This document shows, piece after piece, positions 6,164 to 7,265 of a DNA stretch of 7,265 bases. The notes under the pieces were generated by a model, which made no database searches, was not told where the DNA came from, and saw only the letters and a list, made by a program, of their open reading frames with translations. This DNA is from an uncultured Pseudomonadota bacterium (lineage in GTDB: Bacteria; Pseudomonadota; Gammaproteobacteria; Burkholderiales; Usitatibacteraceae). Position numbers and translations under genes: made by a program. The DNA lies in contig CAMPHL010000124.1 of the NCBI GenBank assembly GCA_946885905.1, forward strand, positions 1 through 7,265, read 5' to 3'. Position 1 is the first letter of the stretch, and each line of letters opens with the position of its first letter.

Positions 6164-6914
6164 CTAGCCTCGCCCGCAGCTGGTCGAGCGACTTGTTGGC
6201 GTCGTCGAGCGATGTGCGCAGGCTGCCGATCGCGGCGTCGAAGGCCGAGCCGCCGGATGCCGCCCGGGCCGAGGCCTTGTCCTCGAGGTGGCCGGCGGCC
6301 GCCTCGAGCGAGCGCAGGTCGCGTTCGAAGCGGCGGATGACCACGATCAGGGCGAGGGGCGCCAGCACCGCGACGCCCGCGAATGCCGCGAGGGAGGCGG
6401 CGAGGAGCTCGCCGCCCGCCTTGGCGGCGGCGCGATCGACCTCGGTGCGCGCATAGCGCAACGCGAGGAAGCCGACGGCGAGGTCGAAGTTGTTCTTGAC
6501 CGAGATGCCCGCGATGTAGTCCTGCGGCGCTTCGACGGACCATTCGGTGCGCTTGGATTGCTCCGCGGCACGAATCCACGACTCGGGGACCTTCTGGCCG
6601 ACGCGCGCCCGCTCGCTGCTGTAGATCACCTGGCCGTTGGCGTCGAAGACGTCGATGCCGCGCAGGAGGGGGTCGGAAAGTTGCTCCCGGCGGAGCATCT
6701 CACCCAGCGTACCGATCTCGTTGAACCGGATGCCGACCATCAGCGAGGCCTGGATGCTGCTCTCGATGCCCCGGCCCACCAGCAGCACGCGCGACTTCAC
6801 GATGCTGCTGATCGTGCTCTTGTACTTGAAATAGTTCAGGAATGCGGACATGCCGACGGCGAAGAAGCTCACCACCAGCGCCACGAGCATGAACCGTACG
6901 CGAATCGTCCCCAT
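6150..6914 (-). CDS. Two-TM periplasmic Cache-like sensor with cytoplasmic coiled tail, no output domain
   Basis: This 254-residue inner-membrane protein has TM1 at ~8-29 (A-L-V-V-S-F-F-A-V-G core) and a periplasmic part at ~30-165. The latter contains the Cache/PAS-like strand pattern G-I-D-V-F-D-A-N-G-Q-V-I-Y-S-S (86-100) followed by G-Q-K-V. TM2 is ~170-193. The basic R-R-F-E-R-D start of the cytoplasmic segment (194-254) leads into a helix resembling the first part of HAMP and then a coiled coil (S-L-R-T-S-L-D-D-A-N-K-S-L near the end). No kinase, methyl-accepting, GGDEF or cyclase domain follows, and TGA closes the frame cleanly. The protein can therefore sense, but must act through a partner. 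The obvious partner is the HAMP-MFS protein encoded by the overlapping downstream gene (inference). Start at 6914: no other start is in frame immediately upstream, and G-rich sequence precedes it without an ideal Shine-Dalgarno. First gene of the minus-strand operon. Confidence 0.85.
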   Translation of the reverse strand: MGTIRVRFMLVALVVSFFAVGMSAFLNYFKYKSTISSIVKSRVLLVGRGIESSIQASLMVGIRFNEIGTLGEMLRREQLSDPLLRGIDVFDANGQVIYSSERARVGQKVPESWIRAAEQSKRTEWSVEAPQDYIAGISVKNNFDLAVGFLALRYARTEVDRAAAKAGGELLAASLAAFAGVAVLAPLALIVVIRRFERDLRSLEAAAGHLEDKASARAASGGSAFDAAIGSLRTSLDDANKSLDQLRARLDAAG

Positions 6915-6972
6915 TGCCCGAGCCCTAGCCCTCCCAGACCGGTCTTCTCGCGGAATGGTAGCACGCGGCTTG

Positions 6973-6991
6973 TGTAAAACCTAAAATTACA
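6973..6991. promoter_or_regulatory. Inverted repeat TGTAA-N9-TTACA, candidate operator
   Basis: The 5-bp arms at 6973-6977 and 6987-6991 are perfect inverted copies separated by 9 nt. The total length, 19 bp, is compatible with a dimeric transcription factor. It lies in the AT-rich core of the divergent region, 59 nt upstream of the sensor gene start. The factor is unknown; arms this short also occur by chance in AT-rich DNA. Confidence 0.3.
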
Positions 6992-7082
6992 AACGTAAGT
7001 CTTTGTCTATAGAGCCTTTTCGTGGTTTTGTTGCGCTTTTGTGGTAGGTTTACCCGTGACCAGCCACGTCGGGCGGGTCCGC

Positions 7083-7088
7083 GGGGAG
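7083..7088 (+). promoter_or_regulatory. Ribosome binding site of the 3'-partial gene
   Basis: GGGGAG lies 5 nt before a GTG at 7094. It is the feature that selects GTG 7094 as the start, since no ATG is in frame nearby and the TTG codons upstream at 7028 and 7031 lie in the AT-rich promoter region. Confidence 0.6.
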
Positions 7089-7093
7089 CAAAA

Positions 7094-7265
7094 GTGAGCG
7101 AAAAGCCCAAGGACGACGACGAGAAAACCGTCATCTTCGACCCTAACGAGAAGACCGTTAAGTTGTCGGCGGACTACTTTGCGGTGGAGCCCACCGCGCT
7201 CGATCCGGCACGGGCGCCCACCCAGTCGGCCGCTGCCCCGTCCCCGCCACAGCCTTCCCCCGGCC
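7094..7265 (+). CDS. N-terminus of an uncharacterised protein with acidic, Pro/Ala-rich leader (3' end outside window)
   Basis: Only 57 residues are visible before the window ends, and no folded domain is present. The N-terminus is acidic and lysine-rich (D-D-D-E at 7-10). It has a short repeat E-K-T-V-I-F (10-15) and E-K-T-V-K-L (19-24), with the threonines nine residues apart, and then a Pro/Ala/Ser-rich stretch from about 37 typical of a disordered linker before a folded domain. Threonines followed at +3 by a hydrophobic residue are the kind of site FHA domains read once phosphorylated. Proteins with such leaders are often FHA-domain or Ser/Thr-kinase-associated proteins, but that identity is a guess. 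The GTG start is supported by GGGGAG 5 nt upstream. The gene is divergent from the sensor operon and may share its control region. Confidence 0.7.
   Translation, partial: MSEKPKDDDEKTVIFDPNEKTVKLSADYFAVEPTALDPARAPTQSAAAPSPPQPSPG

Larger units (their letters stand above)
6915..7093. promoter_or_regulatory. AT-rich divergent intergenic region with candidate operators
   Basis: This 179-bp gap between divergent genes turns sharply AT-rich (about 6970-7055) within GC-rich DNA, as expected for promoters firing both ways. Visible elements: a perfect 10-bp palindrome AGACCGGTCT (6936-6945) in the leader of the minus-strand operon; an inverted repeat TGTAA-N9-TTACA (6973-6991); and TCTATAGA (7007-7014), a palindrome that gives a TATAGA -10-like box on either strand. 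On the minus strand, TAGACA (7011-7006) is a 5/6 match to a -35 box but has only a poor -10 partner. No sigma70 promoter can be fixed with confidence, and alternative sigma factors are possible. Confidence 0.45.

Noticed and set aside
4232..6340. Long open frame on the plus strand (702 codons) opposite the HAMP-MFS gene.
   Set aside because: Its composition is dominated by His, Asp, Glu, Arg and Ala, typical of the antisense of hydrophobic GC-rich codons, with no motif. The minus-strand frame encodes clear TM segments and HAMP/MFS motifs.
6925..7134. 69-codon minus-strand frame across the divergent intergenic region.
   Set aside because: It spans the AT-rich promoter-like region, overlaps the start of the plus-strand gene and has no ribosome binding site or motif of note.
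1..7265. tRNA, rRNA, CRISPR arrays, insertion sequences, attachment sites.
   Set aside because: No cloverleaf-like segment, regularly spaced repeats, transposase motifs or terminal inverted repeats were seen by eye on either strand.

Overview
The window is GC-rich, and every long gene shows the third-position G/C bias of a high-GC proteobacterium. An orphan ABC_sub_bind-type periplasmic binding protein, Cache/HAMP-type sensors and a Gram-negative MsrA point most naturally to a betaproteobacterium (Burkholderiales/Rhodocyclales-like). That placement is inference from gene style; no rRNA or marker gene is present.

Left half, plus strand (1-2936): the 3' part of a methionine sulfoxide reductase A gene (msrA, start outside the window); then, after a 40-nt gap holding a GC-rich hairpin, a class III nucleotidyl cyclase fused to a C-terminal FHA domain (486-1373); then two adjacent paralogues of exactly 256 residues each (1384-2154 and 2166-2936). 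The paralogues have a helical N-terminal half with two 'GKL' turns, a shared KFLALRDDQ motif, and a C-terminal half resembling bacterial PH/GRAM-like domains. The cyclase and the paralogues are 10-11 nt apart and look like one operon of unknown function.

Right half, minus strand (6914 down to 2940): three overlapping genes, read from right to left. They are a two-TM periplasmic sensor with no recognisable output domain (6914-6150); an unusual 711-residue protein joining a periplasmic sensor, a HAMP domain and a coiled linker to a complete 12-TM major facilitator transporter (6163-4028); and a secreted ABC_sub_bind solute-binding protein with no ABC permease or ATPase nearby (4031-2940). The 14-nt and 4-nt overlaps imply tight co-expression. 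My best reading is a ligand-sensing or ligand-gated transport system in which the binding protein and/or the two sensors control the MFS channel. This is the most novel candidate in the window.

The two operons converge with only 3 nt between their TAG stop codons. At the right edge a distinctly AT-rich 179-bp divergent region (6915-7093) separates the sensor operon from the start of a plus-strand gene (from 7094, cut off by the window end). Its acidic, Pro/Ala-rich N-terminus contains two EKTV repeats that could be phospho-threonine sites for an FHA domain. No tRNA, rRNA, CRISPR, insertion sequence or convincing intrinsic terminator was seen.
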